Assembly: GCA_019347675.1 (NCBI GenBank) | Contig: JAHWKW010000007.1 | Span: 1 to 64,000, forward strand | Reading direction: 5' to 3' | Source: Actinomycetota bacterium | GTDB lineage: Bacteria > Actinomycetota > Nitriliruptoria > Nitriliruptorales > JAHWKO01 | DNA length: 64,000 nucleotides | Shown here: piece by piece, positions 1 through 8,921 of the stretch | Position numbering within the stretch: the first letter of the stretch is position 1 | How the letters are laid out: every line of letters begins with the position of its first letter | Translations under genes and position numbers: made by a program | Notes under the pieces: generated by a model | What the model saw: only the letters and a program-made list of their open reading frames with translations | What the model was told of the DNA's origin: nothing | Database searches by the model: none

Positions 1-105
1 CTCATCTACCGACCGGCGGACCCTGCCCGTGCAACGACGAACGGGGCAACCCGAAGGCCGCCCCGCCAATCTCACCGACCCTGTCGCTCTATCCGCCCCG
101 CAGCC

Positions 106-1068
106 TCAACCTGAATGTCGTTTCACATGCGGGTCGACCTCGCTACTGATGCTGTTGCGTCCACATTTAGCAGCAGCGGCGGCCGTGGTGCCCGTCCCTA
201 CAAACGGGTCGAACACGGTGTCGCCAACGAATGAGAACATGCGAATGAGTCGCTCAGCCAGCGAGAGAGGGAACGGGGCCGGATGGTTCGCTGTGGAGGC
301 CCCTCCCAGGGTCCACACCTGCTGGAACCATTCCGCGTGATCAGACGCTGGAATGACCGACAAGAGTCTGGTTGCTGGGTGCGGCTTGCGGTAGCCGCCC
401 GGCTTGCGCTGGAAGAGTATGTACTCCACGTCGTTCTTGATCACGCCGTTCGGTTCAAACGGCTTGCCGAAGAAGCCGCCAGGCCCCATCTCGTACTGAG
501 CGTTGGCGATCTTGTACCAGATGATCGGCGCAAGGTTGTCGAAGCCGATGTGCCGACACCGCTCCTGGATACTCGCATGGAGTGGGAAGACCAGGTGTCG
601 TCCGAACGCTCGCCGCGAGACGTTCACGTCACCAACCACGACAACGAGTCGACCACCCGGAACCAGTGCCTGACACGCCCGGCGCCAGACCTCATCGAGC
701 TCGTCCAGGAATTCCTCGTAGTCGGCGACGGCGCCGAGTTGACCGCCGTGGTCGTTGTACTTCTTCAGAGTCCAATACGGCGGCGAGGTCACGACGAGGT
801 CGACGGTCTCGTCATCGAGTTGCAAGTCCCGACTGTCGATGTTGTGAAGGACATGCCCTGTAGAGAGACGGCTCACGACCACCTCTAACTCGGCGCACGC
901 TTCGGGATCTTTCGCGATCGCCGGGAAGGCTTTCTGGGGCTCCTCCGTCGCCAACTCCATGAGCGAGGGCGGGGCTAGGGATCGATGGTCGTCCCTGTCC
1001 ACGGATCGACCGAGCACCACGGTCGATCCCAGGTCGGTACGGGCAACGCTGGTTGAGACCGGACTCAC
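106..1068 (-). CDS. DNA modification methyltransferase (beta class)
   Basis: Probable N4-cytosine or N6-adenine DNA methyltransferase. The catalytic motif TSPPYW lies near residue 94 and comes before the AdoMet-binding motif DPFVGTGTT near residue 290, the beta-class order. The GTG at 1068 has AGAGGGA five bases upstream, which favours it over the ATG at 960. A LexA-like palindrome lies 15 bp upstream. The end is odd: after SEVDP the frame stops within a few codons, while a neighbouring frame carries a plausible tail (VEAAGRIERQ), so the last residues may be frameshifted. No restriction partner is visible, so it may be solitary or a remnant of a mobile element. Confidence 0.8.
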   Translation of the reverse strand: MSPVSTSVARTDLGSTVVLGRSVDRDDHRSLAPPSLMELATEEPQKAFPAIAKDPEACAELEVVVSRLSTGHVLHNIDSRDLQLDDETVDLVVTSPPYWTLKKYNDHGGQLGAVADYEEFLDELDEVWRRACQALVPGGRLVVVVGDVNVSRRAFGRHLVFPLHASIQERCRHIGFDNLAPIIWYKIANAQYEMGPGGFFGKPFEPNGVIKNDVEYILFQRKPGGYRKPHPATRLLSVIPASDHAEWFQQVWTLGGASTANHPAPFPLSLAERLIRMFSFVGDTVFDPFVGTGTTAAAAAKCGRNSISSEVDPHVKRHSG

Positions 1069-1082
1069 AGCATCCCTCTCTA

Positions 1083-1096
1083 CGAACGTGCGTTCG
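1083..1096. promoter_or_regulatory. Candidate LexA (SOS) box
   Basis: The bases CGAACGTGCGTTCG match the actinobacterial SOS core CGAAC-N4-GTTCG exactly. The site lies 15 bp upstream of the methyltransferase start, where a bound repressor would block transcription. This is a pattern match only. Confidence 0.4.
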
Positions 1097-1805
1097 GTCC
1101 GGCATCATAGGACAGCAGATGTTGCGAACCACAGACGCTCCCTGATCTCTCTCTGTGGAGAAGGTAGTGGGGAAGGGCTGTCAGGCCGGGGAGGCTGGAC
1201 AGCCTCTACCGGCAGCGCAGAACGACTCCCCTTCTCGCTGGTGAGGACCCCAGCCGCCACGCGTCGCGTCATTGGCGGCGCGCTCGATGGCTTCGATGAT
1301 GTTGAAGCAGATCTCGCCGCCACGTTGGCAACGGACGTCACGCGGACTCGCTCCTGCGAACCCTCCGCCACCCCGCACCGGACGGGGTTGGAACGTTGCG
1401 ATGGATCCGGACGCGCCACGACAACGTTTCGCCGCAACGACAGATGACGCGGACACTAACCCTGTTGGCTGGCGCCATGAGGCTCTTCTCCTCTACGGGT
1501 CGGCGCGACGGTAGGGAGGCTGTGTGACACTGATGTCGTCGGGAAGGGCCGTGCCGACTGCGGTGCGACCCACCGATGCCGCCCCCGTTCGGCGTCAGCC
1601 GGTCGGGCAGTTCCGTCGTTTGGCGCCCCGCCCGGCTCTTTCACATCTAGGTCTGCCTGCCTGGTACGCCGTGTCCGACCAGGCTGACCGGGAGACGGCT
1701 CCGGTTCCTTCGAGGAGAGCACTGATGGGGACCGTGGGCGTAGCCTCTCAACTTCAGAGGCCAAGACCGCGCTGGTAGTGATTCGCTGGAGGAAGTCTCG
1801 CATCG
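1097..1805. other. Stretch with no recognisable intact gene
   Basis: No frame here gives a convincing protein. One short minus-strand stretch around 1240-1330 reads ICFNIIEAIERAANDA, which looks protein-like but has no extended continuation and no recognised family. Given the broken genes that follow, this is probably degraded coding DNA. Confidence 0.4.
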
Positions 1806-2432
1806 TGTAGGTCGACGTCTGGGGTGACGGGCACGGCAGCAAGGTGAGTGACGACGACATCGTCAGTGCGCTCGCGAGGCCGACGCGGTCGCGATCGATG
1901 TGCCGTTCGGCTACCCCGCCTATTGGCGTGCGCTCGTCAGGGACCACCGTCCAGGACGCCGATTCGCGGATCCGGACCAGCCGACATCGGAGCTCACTCT
2001 GCGCCAAACCGACCGGTGGATCCGCGAGGCATTCGCAGCGAACCCAAGCGCGTTGTAGCGGACAAGCTGGGTGCCACGACCATCCGAGGTGCGCGCCTCG
2101 TGCCGAGGATTCGCCTCGAGGCTGGCCTCGCGGTGGACGTAGGCAAGGGGATCAGGAGCCGGACGGTCCTGGAAACGTGTCCATCGCCGGCCGGGAGCTC
2201 CTCGACCCGACACTCGTAGACGGGATCGAGGTTGACGGGTTCGACGTCATCGATAGCGGCCCTCCTCACGTCCAGGATGCCTGGGTATGCGCGCTCGTCG
2301 CGGCTTCGCTCTTCGCGGGTCGACCGACGACCTCAGCGAGGCGCGCAAGTTGCGGAACGGATCCCGCTCGACGCGGCCACCGTGGCAAAGGAAGGGTGGA
2401 TCCGCCTGCCGAAGCCGCTCGCAGGCGGCTGA
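1806..2432 (+). pseudogene. DUF429 family protein, frameshifted remnant
   Basis: Pieces of a DUF429 protein (predicted RNase H-like nuclease fold, function unknown) occur in order but in different frames. An N-terminal VDVWGDGHG at 1809 is followed by AVAIDVPFGYPAYWRAL (about 1884-1935), then DKLGATTIRGARLV (about 2062-2103), then FDVIDSGPPHVQDAWVCAL (about 2242-2298) and EGWIRLPKPLAGG at the end (2392-2432). At least three frame changes and an internal stop at 2056 break it. It is either a decayed gene or a run of indel errors; intact neighbours elsewhere in the window favour real decay. Confidence 0.6.
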
Positions 2433-2717
2433 CTGAGACCTGCGCGACGAAGAGGGAGGTCGGCCGGGGATCCGGCTGGCCTCTCCACGGGTCGAGTTCA
2501 TCTCGGACACAAGATGCGATTGCACAGGGAGAGTTCGCCTCTCGGCGTCGACCCAGCCCGACGAAGTCCGCGAGATCCACCCTCTTCCCGAGTTGAGCTC
2601 CTCGGCGTTCATGGCGCGGCGAAGGTGCTGTCCAGTGGATTTGGTAGCAGGAGTGCTCCGTGCGGCGAGGCGCCGACGACGCTCAGGAATCGGGATTGAT
2701 CTCGATGAGCGGGCGCA

Positions 2718-3490
2718 TCATCCGAACAGGGGATCATTCGGGGTGTCTGACGACAAGTCGAGGGCCCGGCTGCCCTCCCCGCGCTTGGCGTGGAGCACGG
2801 CGCTGCCAGCCAGGCCGATGACCTCTCCCTCGATGGCGGCCACGCCGAGGTCTGGATGGTCGTCCGGCTGGATGGTAGACAAGCGCGGCAACGTACGATC
2901 CAAGAGAGGGACCAGTAGACCTTCGGCCGCGTCGGGTAGGAGGGTCCATCCCCAGTCGTTTGAGGAGGAGACGCTTGCCAGCAGGTCGCGGAGCGACGAG
3001 GACGGTCATGTTCTGCGTCAGTTCCTCCCACCTCTCGCGTGTGGCTGGCGCTGTCCGTTCCCGGTGAGCCTGGATCTCGTTGAGGCTGTACCCCTGCTGG
3101 GCCGTGATCGAACCCCTTGTGGCGGGTGGTCAACTCTCCGACGTCGCGGAGGACGGCTCGCTCGAGCTCAGCGCGTCGTCGACGGTGGACTTGCCGGCCC
3201 TCCTGAGCATGTCTCGGGCGACCTGCTCGAGGGTGGCGGCGGCTCTGGGCAGGGCCCGCTCGGTTTCGGACCACGTTGCATCTGCCGTGCGTCCCGGCGT
3301 GGAGTGGTCGTGCGCGCCACGTTCGCGCAAGACGTTCGCGGCGGCAATGGGTACGGGCGCGTCCTGCCCGGGATGGATCCGACGCGGCCGAGCACCTCGC
3401 CGACATCGTCCTCGGCAAGGAGGACGGCGGTGAGGTCCGCCGCCAAGTGCGGAACCAGGCTTGCGGCGCGGTCGACCGACGCTGGGCGGG
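2718..3490 (-). pseudogene. Unrecognised minus-strand gene remnant
   Basis: On the minus strand, protein-like pieces follow each other across frames: LVPHLAADLTAVLLAEDDVG near 3450-3400, RAAATLEQVARDMLRRAGKS near 3245-3190, ELERAVLRDVGELTTRH near 3170-3120, ITAQQGYSLNEIQAHRE and RWEELTQNMTVLVAPRP from about 3100 to 2985, then LGVAAIEGEVIGLAGSAVLH near 2850-2790, ending in DTPNDPLFG. Joined together they would make a protein of roughly 250 residues. I do not recognise the family. Each piece looks like real coding sequence, but no single frame is open. Confidence 0.4.
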
Positions 3491-3593
3491 GCGAGCGGCG
3501 CACACCGCTTGATCCGATCGCGAGCCGTCGTCCCGGTGTGGTGCCAGCACAGCGGTGTAGACCCACCCGTCTACGGCAAGGTCGACTTATGGC

Positions 3594-3719
3594 GTGAGCG
3601 ATGCGACCACGATCCGCGTCGACCGAGCAACCCGCGACGAGCTCAAGCGTCTTGCGCAGCGACGAGACGGCCGTTGCGCTGGACCTCGGCGTCCCGCGGG
3701 GCTCCGAGGCGGGACTTGA
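3594..3719 (+). pseudogene. Antitoxin N-terminus remnant (MazE/RHH-like)
   Basis: The frame opens with GTG and reads SDATTIRVDRATRDELKRLA, the typical start of the small antitoxins found upstream of actinobacterial mazF genes. After about 24 residues it runs into the DNA of the toxin in the wrong frame and stops at 3717-3719. The antitoxin C-terminus and the toxin start appear to have been lost in one deletion. Confidence 0.5.
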
Positions 3720-3992
3720 ACGGCCTGCGATCGTCGTAACGGCGGACCCCGTCCTGCGGGCAGGCCCGAGTGTCGTCCAGGTCGTTCCAGTCACCACGAC
3801 GTTGCGGGGCGACGGGTCCGAGGTCACCGTAGAGCCCGACGACGTCAACGGGCTGAACGACACGCCAGCCGCACAGTGCCAGCACATCCGGGCAGTCGCG
3901 ACCTCTCGCCTCGGAGCGACCTCGGCAACGTTGGTTCCGTCGTTCTCGCGCAGGTGCGCGGCAGCCTCGCTGTTCTGCGCGACCTGTCACGC
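3676..3992 (+). pseudogene. MazF/PemK-type toxin, truncated and frameshifted
   Basis: This is the body of a MazF mRNA-interferase. LDLGVPRGSEAGLERPAIVV at 3679 matches the family's DLGxPRGSEP...RPAVVV opening, and VVQVVPVTTTLR follows as the usual second strand. After about 3905 the frame changes, and DLGNVGSVVLAQVRGSLAVL gives the family's normal C-terminus. The start codon and first strand are missing, and the frame is broken once, so no active toxin is expected. Confidence 0.6.
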
Positions 3993-4288
3993 TCTGGAGT
4001 CGAGCCGACCACACCCGGCGAAGACCGGCGGATCCGCTCTGGTTCCCGTGACACGAGCGTCCGGTCCTCGGCGTGCAAGACGACGGACGTCGTCGTGACA
4101 GACCAGATGGCTGCAAAGCCGAGCGGATCGCCGATCCATCGCGGGGCGCCTCGCCGTGACAGCCATCCGGTACGCCGGTCGGCGTGATCCCATCGCCGTA
4201 GGCCGCCGGTTGTTCAAGCGCACACGCTGGTGTTGGCCGACCGGGTCGTCATGCGTCACGTTCGCGAGGTGGCCGGCGATCCCCGGCG
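3993..4288. other. Gap without recognisable gene
   Basis: The stretch between the mazF remnant and the chaB-like gene shows no coding frame, RNA gene or clear repeat that I can support. Confidence 0.35.
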
Positions 4289-4675
4289 TCAGTCCTGCTT
4301 CTGCGCGATCCGCTGGGCGAGCTCCTGCTTGTTCATGTTCGAGCGACCATGGATGTCGAGTTCCTGCGCTCGCTCGTACAGCTCTTCTTTGCTGTGGCCC
4401 TTGACGTCGACGCCGCCGGCGGTCTCGCCACCCGGCTCGTCGGCGCCCCGCGCGGCCCGCTCGTCGGACGGGCCCTTGCCGTCCTTGGGCTCCCAGTGGT
4501 CACCGACCTTCTCGAACTCGTGCTTGAGCGACGAGTAGGCCGTGCGTCGGGCTCTTTCCTCGTCACCGTCGTAGGTGTCCAGAGCACTGTTGTAGGTCTT
4601 TATGAACGTCCGCTGCGCCTTGTCCGGCGAGCGTTGGATCGTGCCGGGCAGGTCGCTCTTGTCGTCGATCGGCAT
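4289..4675 (-). CDS. ChaB family protein with C-terminal Rho-N/SAP-like motif
   Basis: A soluble protein of 128 residues. The first 70 residues are a ChaB domain (DLPGTIQRSPDKAQRTF, then AYSSLKHEFEKVGDHW). ChaB was named as a regulator of cation transport, but its biochemical role is unclear. After a charged linker, the last 35 residues (HSKEELYERAQELDI, then MNKQELAQRIAQ) look like the short helical Rho-N/SAP nucleic-acid-binding motif. The ATG at 4675 is chosen over upstream frame because GAGGG lies six bases before it. It may be stress-related by analogy with other actinobacterial ChaB proteins; that is inference. Confidence 0.85.
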   Translation of the reverse strand: MPIDDKSDLPGTIQRSPDKAQRTFIKTYNSALDTYDGDEERARRTAYSSLKHEFEKVGDHWEPKDGKGPSDERAARGADEPGGETAGGVDVKGHSKEELYERAQELDIHGRSNMNKQELAQRIAQKQD

Positions 4676-4889
4676 GGTTGGCCCTCGTCGTCGCGGTCTT
4701 CGTTTCCAGAGTGGACACGTCGCGTGGATCGCGCCAGGGCATGACCACCGACGATCATGCACCGTGCTTTGCCGGGCGCGACTGACGGCCGAGGGAACCC
4801 GGGGCGGGTCGAGCGCCACCAGAGGCGGTGCGGGTCAGGGGTGGAGGGGGCGCGGCGAGGTCGGTTCGGCCGTCGACGCCGCACCGCGT

Positions 4890-6404
4890 TCACCGACCAG
4901 CGAGTTCGGCCAAGCGCTGGCTGACCGACCGCAGACCCTGGTAGTCAGCTCCCGTCACCGCCTCGTACCGCGCCTGGTAGGCGTCGACCTGGTCGCGGTC
5001 GGGGGCGATCTCATCGAGCTCCACGTCGAGGCTGTCGGCTGCGGTCGCAGCGTCGGGGAACAGGCCGGCGCCGACCGCGCCCAACAGAGCGGCGCCCCGC
5101 CCCGTCGCCTCCTCGATCCTGGGGCGCCACACCGGGCGCCCCAGGACGGTGGCCTTGATCCGGAGCAGCAGGTCGTTGCGGGCGCCACCGCCGACGGCCC
5201 TGACCTCCGGGTGGCCGTCGTGAGCGGCGTGCTCGACCACGGTCTCGAGCGCGTTGCGGAACGCGAACGCCAGGCCCTCCAGGACGCCCCGGACAAGGGT
5301 CGGAGCGCCGACCTCCGGTCGGAGCCCGGTCAACGCGCCATGCGCCACACCGCTGCCGTCCCCGCCGCGAAGGTCGGGCAGGAAGCCCACCCCGAGCGCC
5401 CCGGGCGCCACGTCGGCGGCCTCCGCGAGCAGTCGGCCACGTTCCTCGCCGCCACCGAGCAGGTCGAGGACCCAGTCCACGCTCGCTCCGGCGGCGTGCA
5501 CCCCACCGGAGAGGTAGAAGCGGTCGGCCACGACGTGCGCCCCGCCGCTGTAGCGGTGGCGGAGCGGGTCGCCACCGGTCGGGGCACGCGCGGTGGGCAC
5601 GAGGATGGACTCTGCGGTCCCCATGGAATCCAACGCCCGCCCCGCGTCGATCACCGCCGCACCGAGCGCCCCGCAGACGTGGTCGTGGCCGCCCGCTGCC
5701 ACCGCCGCGTCGGCGGGGAGGCCGGTCGCCGCCGCGGCGTCGTCGGTCACCGGCCCCAGACGAGTCCCACCCCACACCAGCGACGCCAAGACAGAGGCCG
5801 GCACCTCTGCGGCCGCCAACAGCTCCTCGGACCAGGTCAGGCGGTTCAGGTCCAGGGCGGCGGTCCGCGACGCCAACGAGTAGTCGGTGGCCTGCTCCCC
5901 CGACAGCCTGTAGGCGATGAAGTCGGCCACGTGCAACCAGCTACGGGTGCGGGCGAAGGCGTCGGGTTCGTTCTCGACGAGCCAGCGCAGCTTGCACACG
6001 CTGTAGATCGGCTGAGGGCGTAGCCCGGTGAGGGCAGCCAGCCGCTCGGCACCGACCGCGTCGGCCAAGCGGCGTCCCTGCTCGGCGGTGCGCGGATCGA
6101 ACCAGGCGATCACGTCGTACGTCGGCCGTCCGCGGTCGTCCAGCGGCACGCCAGCCTCGGCCATGCTGGCCACCGCCACGCCGCGCACGGCGGCGGGGTC
6201 TTCGACCTCTGCCAGCGCAGCGCGGAGCGTCGAGACAGCAGCGTCCCAGAGCTGCTCTGGGTCGTGCTGCGCCCACCCTGGCCGGGGACGGTCGGTCGGC
6301 GTTGGGACCGCCGCGTGCGCCACCAGGCGACCGCTCAGGTCGAAGACGATCGCCTTGGTGTTGGTCGTGCCGACGTCGACGCCGGCAAACAACGCGTCGC
6401 CCAT
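4890..6404 (-). CDS. FGGY-family carbohydrate kinase
   Basis: ATP-dependent sugar kinase of 504 residues, the usual family length. The N-terminal ATPase lobe opens with GVDVGTTNTKAIVFD, and the C-terminal lobe has the ATP-binding AVGGGARNDLLLRIKA near residue 408. The sequence resembles xylulose/gluconate-type kinases, but the substrate cannot be fixed. No isomerase or transporter gene lies beside it, so it appears to be a stand-alone gene. Confidence 0.88.
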   Translation of the reverse strand: MGDALFAGVDVGTTNTKAIVFDLSGRLVAHAAVPTPTDRPRPGWAQHDPEQLWDAAVSTLRAALAEVEDPAAVRGVAVASMAEAGVPLDDRGRPTYDVIAWFDPRTAEQGRRLADAVGAERLAALTGLRPQPIYSVCKLRWLVENEPDAFARTRSWLHVADFIAYRLSGEQATDYSLASRTAALDLNRLTWSEELLAAAEVPASVLASLVWGGTRLGPVTDDAAAATGLPADAAVAAGGHDHVCGALGAAVIDAGRALDSMGTAESILVPTARAPTGGDPLRHRYSGGAHVVADRFYLSGGVHAAGASVDWVLDLLGGGEERGRLLAEAADVAPGALGVGFLPDLRGGDGSGVAHGALTGLRPEVGAPTLVRGVLEGLAFAFRNALETVVEHAAHDGHPEVRAVGGGARNDLLLRIKATVLGRPVWRPRIEEATGRGAALLGAVGAGLFPDAATAADSLDVELDEIAPDRDQVDAYQARYEAVTGADYQGLRSVSQRLAELAGR

Positions 6405-6531
6405 GACCTCGCCTCGTCGTCGCGTCGGCTAGGACCCAGATCCCGTGTCAGCTGCGGCCCAGACACGTGTCACCGGTGAACTGCCCGCTAGGACCTGCCA
6501 GAATCAGCTGCGCACCGATGGAGAAACCGGC

Positions 6532-6927
6532 TCAGCGCGCCCAGACCCCGACGGGTTCGTACTCCAACGGCACGTCGACCAGGATCAGCTCGCTGGTGTC
6601 TCCAGCGTTGACGACGAGTTCGTCCTCGTCGATGACGTAGGCCGCGTCGCCGGTGGTGACCTCTTGCCCGTCGAGCGTGGCCTCACCGGAGATCAGGTAG
6701 ATGTACCCGCCGCGGCCCTCCTCGAACTTGTGGGCCACCTGTCTGCCCGGCGTGAGCCGAGCGACGTACATGGCGGCGTCCTGGTGGACGTTCACGACGT
6801 CGCCGCCCTCGGGTCCCACGACCTTGAGCAGCCGATCCGTGCGGTCGTCGCGGGTGTACTGGCGCTGCTCGTTCTCGGGCGGCAACCCTGCTTCGTTGGG
6901 GAGGATCCACAGCTGGATGAACCGCAT
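6532..6927 (-). pseudogene. Pirin-like protein, C-terminal cupin half
   Basis: This is the second half of a pirin (double-cupin, iron-binding protein). It opens MRFIQLWILPNEAGLPPENE, the standard middle of pirins, and ends with a complete second cupin. It is in the same frame as the N-terminal half, separated by a single TGA at 6973-6975. AGGAGG lies just before the ATG at 6927, so separate translation is possible. However, the metal-binding HSE motif sits between the stop and this ATG, so neither piece alone has a full metal site. Confidence 0.65.
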
Positions 6928-6972
6928 CGGTTCCTCCTCGGAGGCGTTCTGCTCCGAGTGGAACGCGCCCGA

Positions 6973-7260
6973 TCAAAGCGTCATGCGCTGGACCGCGCCG
7001 GGCTGGAGCACGCCGTCGTTGCCGAGGCTGTCCTCGTGGCGGAACAGCCCCTCAACGACGTAGGTGATCCCCTCCACGTCCTTGTGCGGATGCAACGGCC
7101 ACACCGCGCCCGGCTCCAGCTGGTCGTCGTTGAAGACACGCAGCGGTCCGAGCCCGTTGTTCTCCGGGTCGCGGTAGTCGCTGAACGAGAAGTGCCAGCG
7201 GGCGTGGAACCACCCGCCGTCCTCGCTGTGGATCTCCTGGTCACGGCGGATGCGGATCAC
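6973..7260 (-). pseudogene. Pirin-like protein, N-terminal cupin half ended by in-frame TGA
   Basis: The first cupin of a pirin: DGGWFHARWHFSFSDY near the start, then PLHPHKDVEGITYVVEG, which holds the first two metal-binding histidines. It ends at QRMTL followed by TGA, where pirins normally continue with glycine, as in MTAGxGIxHSE; a GGA to TGA change would explain it. The frame then stays open for 15 codons including FHSEQ up to the ATG of the second half. The GTG start at 7260 overlaps the stop of the VOC gene (GTGA), so the two are coupled. Confidence 0.65.
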
Positions 7261-7739
7261 GTCCCACTCCTCGTTCCGTACCGGGTCAGCTCTCGTTCCA
7301 GGTCCAGCGGCGCAACCGGCGCCTGGTGCTCGAGTTCCCCCCACTCCTCACGTGGAACCAGCCACATGATCTCGAACTCGTTGCCGTCAGGGTCGCGCCC
7401 GTACACCGACTTGGATGCGCCGTGGTCGCTCTGTCCCGCGAGGGCGCCGAGTCGGGCCAGGTCGTCACGGGCGGCGGCGAGGTCCTCGATGTCGGCGACC
7501 TCCCACGCCAGGTGGTACAGGCCGACCGACCCGCGCGGTGGGGACGGGGCATCGTCGCCGACCTCGAACAGCCCCAGGTCGTGATGGTTCGCCGTGCCGC
7601 GGGCGCGCAGGAACGCCGCGCGTCCCCCCGCCTCGACGGTGATCGTCTCGAAGCCGAACGCCTCCGCGTAGAACGCCGCCGAACGTTCGACGTCGCGGAC
7701 GTACAGCACCGCGTGGTTGAGGCGCCGGACGGGGATCAT
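7257..7739 (-). CDS. VOC (glyoxalase/dioxygenase) family protein
   Basis: A 160-residue vicinal-oxygen-chelate protein, one full pair of the fold's repeats. LNHAVLYVRDVERSAAFYAE starts the first module, and YHLAWEVADIEDL and NEFEIMW mark the second. The metal ligands expected in the family can be assigned to the His of LNHAV, the His of YHLAW and the Glu of EFEIM. The substrate is unknown; it resembles the catechol 2,3-dioxygenase/glyoxalase branch. It is the first gene of an operon with the broken pirin. Confidence 0.85.
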   Translation of the reverse strand: MIPVRRLNHAVLYVRDVERSAAFYAEAFGFETITVEAGGRAAFLRARGTANHHDLGLFEVGDDAPSPPRGSVGLYHLAWEVADIEDLAAARDDLARLGALAGQSDHGASKSVYGRDPDGNEFEIMWLVPREEWGELEHQAPVAPLDLERELTRYGTRSGT

Positions 7740-7887
7740 GTTGCTCCCATGAGCCGCGTATCCCGACCGTACCGACGACAGCTGCGTCTACCGCGGGCGG
7801 TGCCCCGACCGTGGGTCGGGACAACCACCGCGCTGCAGTCCGCGATCAGACGTGCAGGCTGGCCTCGTCAGCCGTCACGGGTGATCG

Positions 7888-8058
7888 CTACAGCGCCTCG
7901 GGTTCCTCCCATAGGGCTTCGTCGAGCTCACGTTCGCGCTTGCGCTTGAGGAAAAAACCCAACGCCCCCAGCCCCGCGAGGAGCAAGGCGAACAGCTTGC
8001 CTTTCCCGACACCCGAGGTCTCGCCGTCTTGCACATCGTCGTCTTTCCGACCGAACAT
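7888..8058 (-). CDS. Small single-membrane-span protein (DLW-39-like)
   Basis: A 56-residue peptide: a charged N-terminus, one hydrophobic segment (LFALLLAGLGALGFFL), then KRKRERELDEALWEEPEAL. The basic/acidic tail with LW resembles the actinobacterial DLW-39 peptides, which sit downstream of gyrA, DUF3566 and tRNA-Ile, exactly the position here. The ATG at 8058 has AGAGGA upstream. The function is unknown. Confidence 0.65.
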   Translation of the reverse strand: MFGRKDDDVQDGETSGVGKGKLFALLLAGLGALGFFLKRKRERELDEALWEEPEAL

Positions 8059-8109
8059 CCCCGATCCTCTCCGTTGTTGGCCGCCGCCACGACCGGTGAC
8101 GGTACCAGC

Positions 8110-8705
8110 GTGGCCGTCGACCCAGGCAGGTCGACGGCTGTACCAGGCCATCACCGCCGTGGCCGACGAGTCCATCGATATCGCGGAGGCTCTCCACCGG
8201 GGACTCAACCACGTGTGTGGAGCCATGGGTGGGCCCGTGGGTCACGCCATGCTGGTTGCGGGGGATCGTCTCACGCCGACCGAGATCTGGTTCCTGGAGG
8301 ATCCCGGCGGGTCCTCGGTGGTCCACGAGGTGACCGCAACGGTGACCTTCCCGTTCGGCCAGCGGCACGGCCCCTTACGGGCGACCGCAGCTCGCCACGA
8401 ACCGACCTGCTCGTCGATGTCACGGCCGAGCCCGACTTCGAGCGCGCACGCCTGGCTGACGACCTGGGTGTGCGCGGCGCCCTGATGATCCCGGTGCTCG
8501 TGGGAGACGAGCCGTCGCCGTGCTCGAGTTCTACTCACGCGACCCGGTCGAACCCGACCGCGACGTCCTGGAGGTCGTGCGCTACGTCGGAGTCCTACTC
8601 GGACGGGTGTTCGAGCGGCAGCGGGTCAAGGATGCTGAAGGGCGCACGCTCGACGCCGAACGGCGCTTCCTACGCATCGCCGCCCACGAGATGACCGCCC
8701 GTCGA
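8110..8705 (+). pseudogene. GAF-domain sensor histidine kinase, N-terminal remnant
   Basis: A GAF sensor domain is spread over three frames. LYQAITAVADESIDIAEALH and AMLVAGDRLTPTEIWFLED lie in the first part, ARLADDLGVRGALMIPVLVG in the second (about 8440-8505) and VLEFYSRDPVEPDRDVLEVV in the third (from about 8520). It continues through a helix to RRFLRIAAHEM, the beginning of a histidine-kinase H-box, and is then cut off at unrelated sequence next to tRNA-Ile. The two frame changes and the missing kinase domain make it non-functional. It sits where tRNA-Ala often lies in relatives. Confidence 0.6.
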
Positions 8706-8798
8706 TCTGTGCCGTGTGCCCAGGTGGGCGAGTCCTACAAGTCGCGGATGGGGCCGCTAGCGCCCCGGGGGTGCCTCTGGCCGGCGGGAATGTTCTCG

Positions 8799-8873
<75 letters not shown>

Positions 8874-8921
8874 GGAGTGAACCGGAGCGTACCGGGGCGC
8901 CGAGGCAGGTGCGAACCTCCG

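Noticed and set aside
6973-6975. TGA as a selenocysteine codon in pirin
   Set aside because: Pirins have glycine at this place, there is no evidence for a SECIS element, and no sel genes are in the window.
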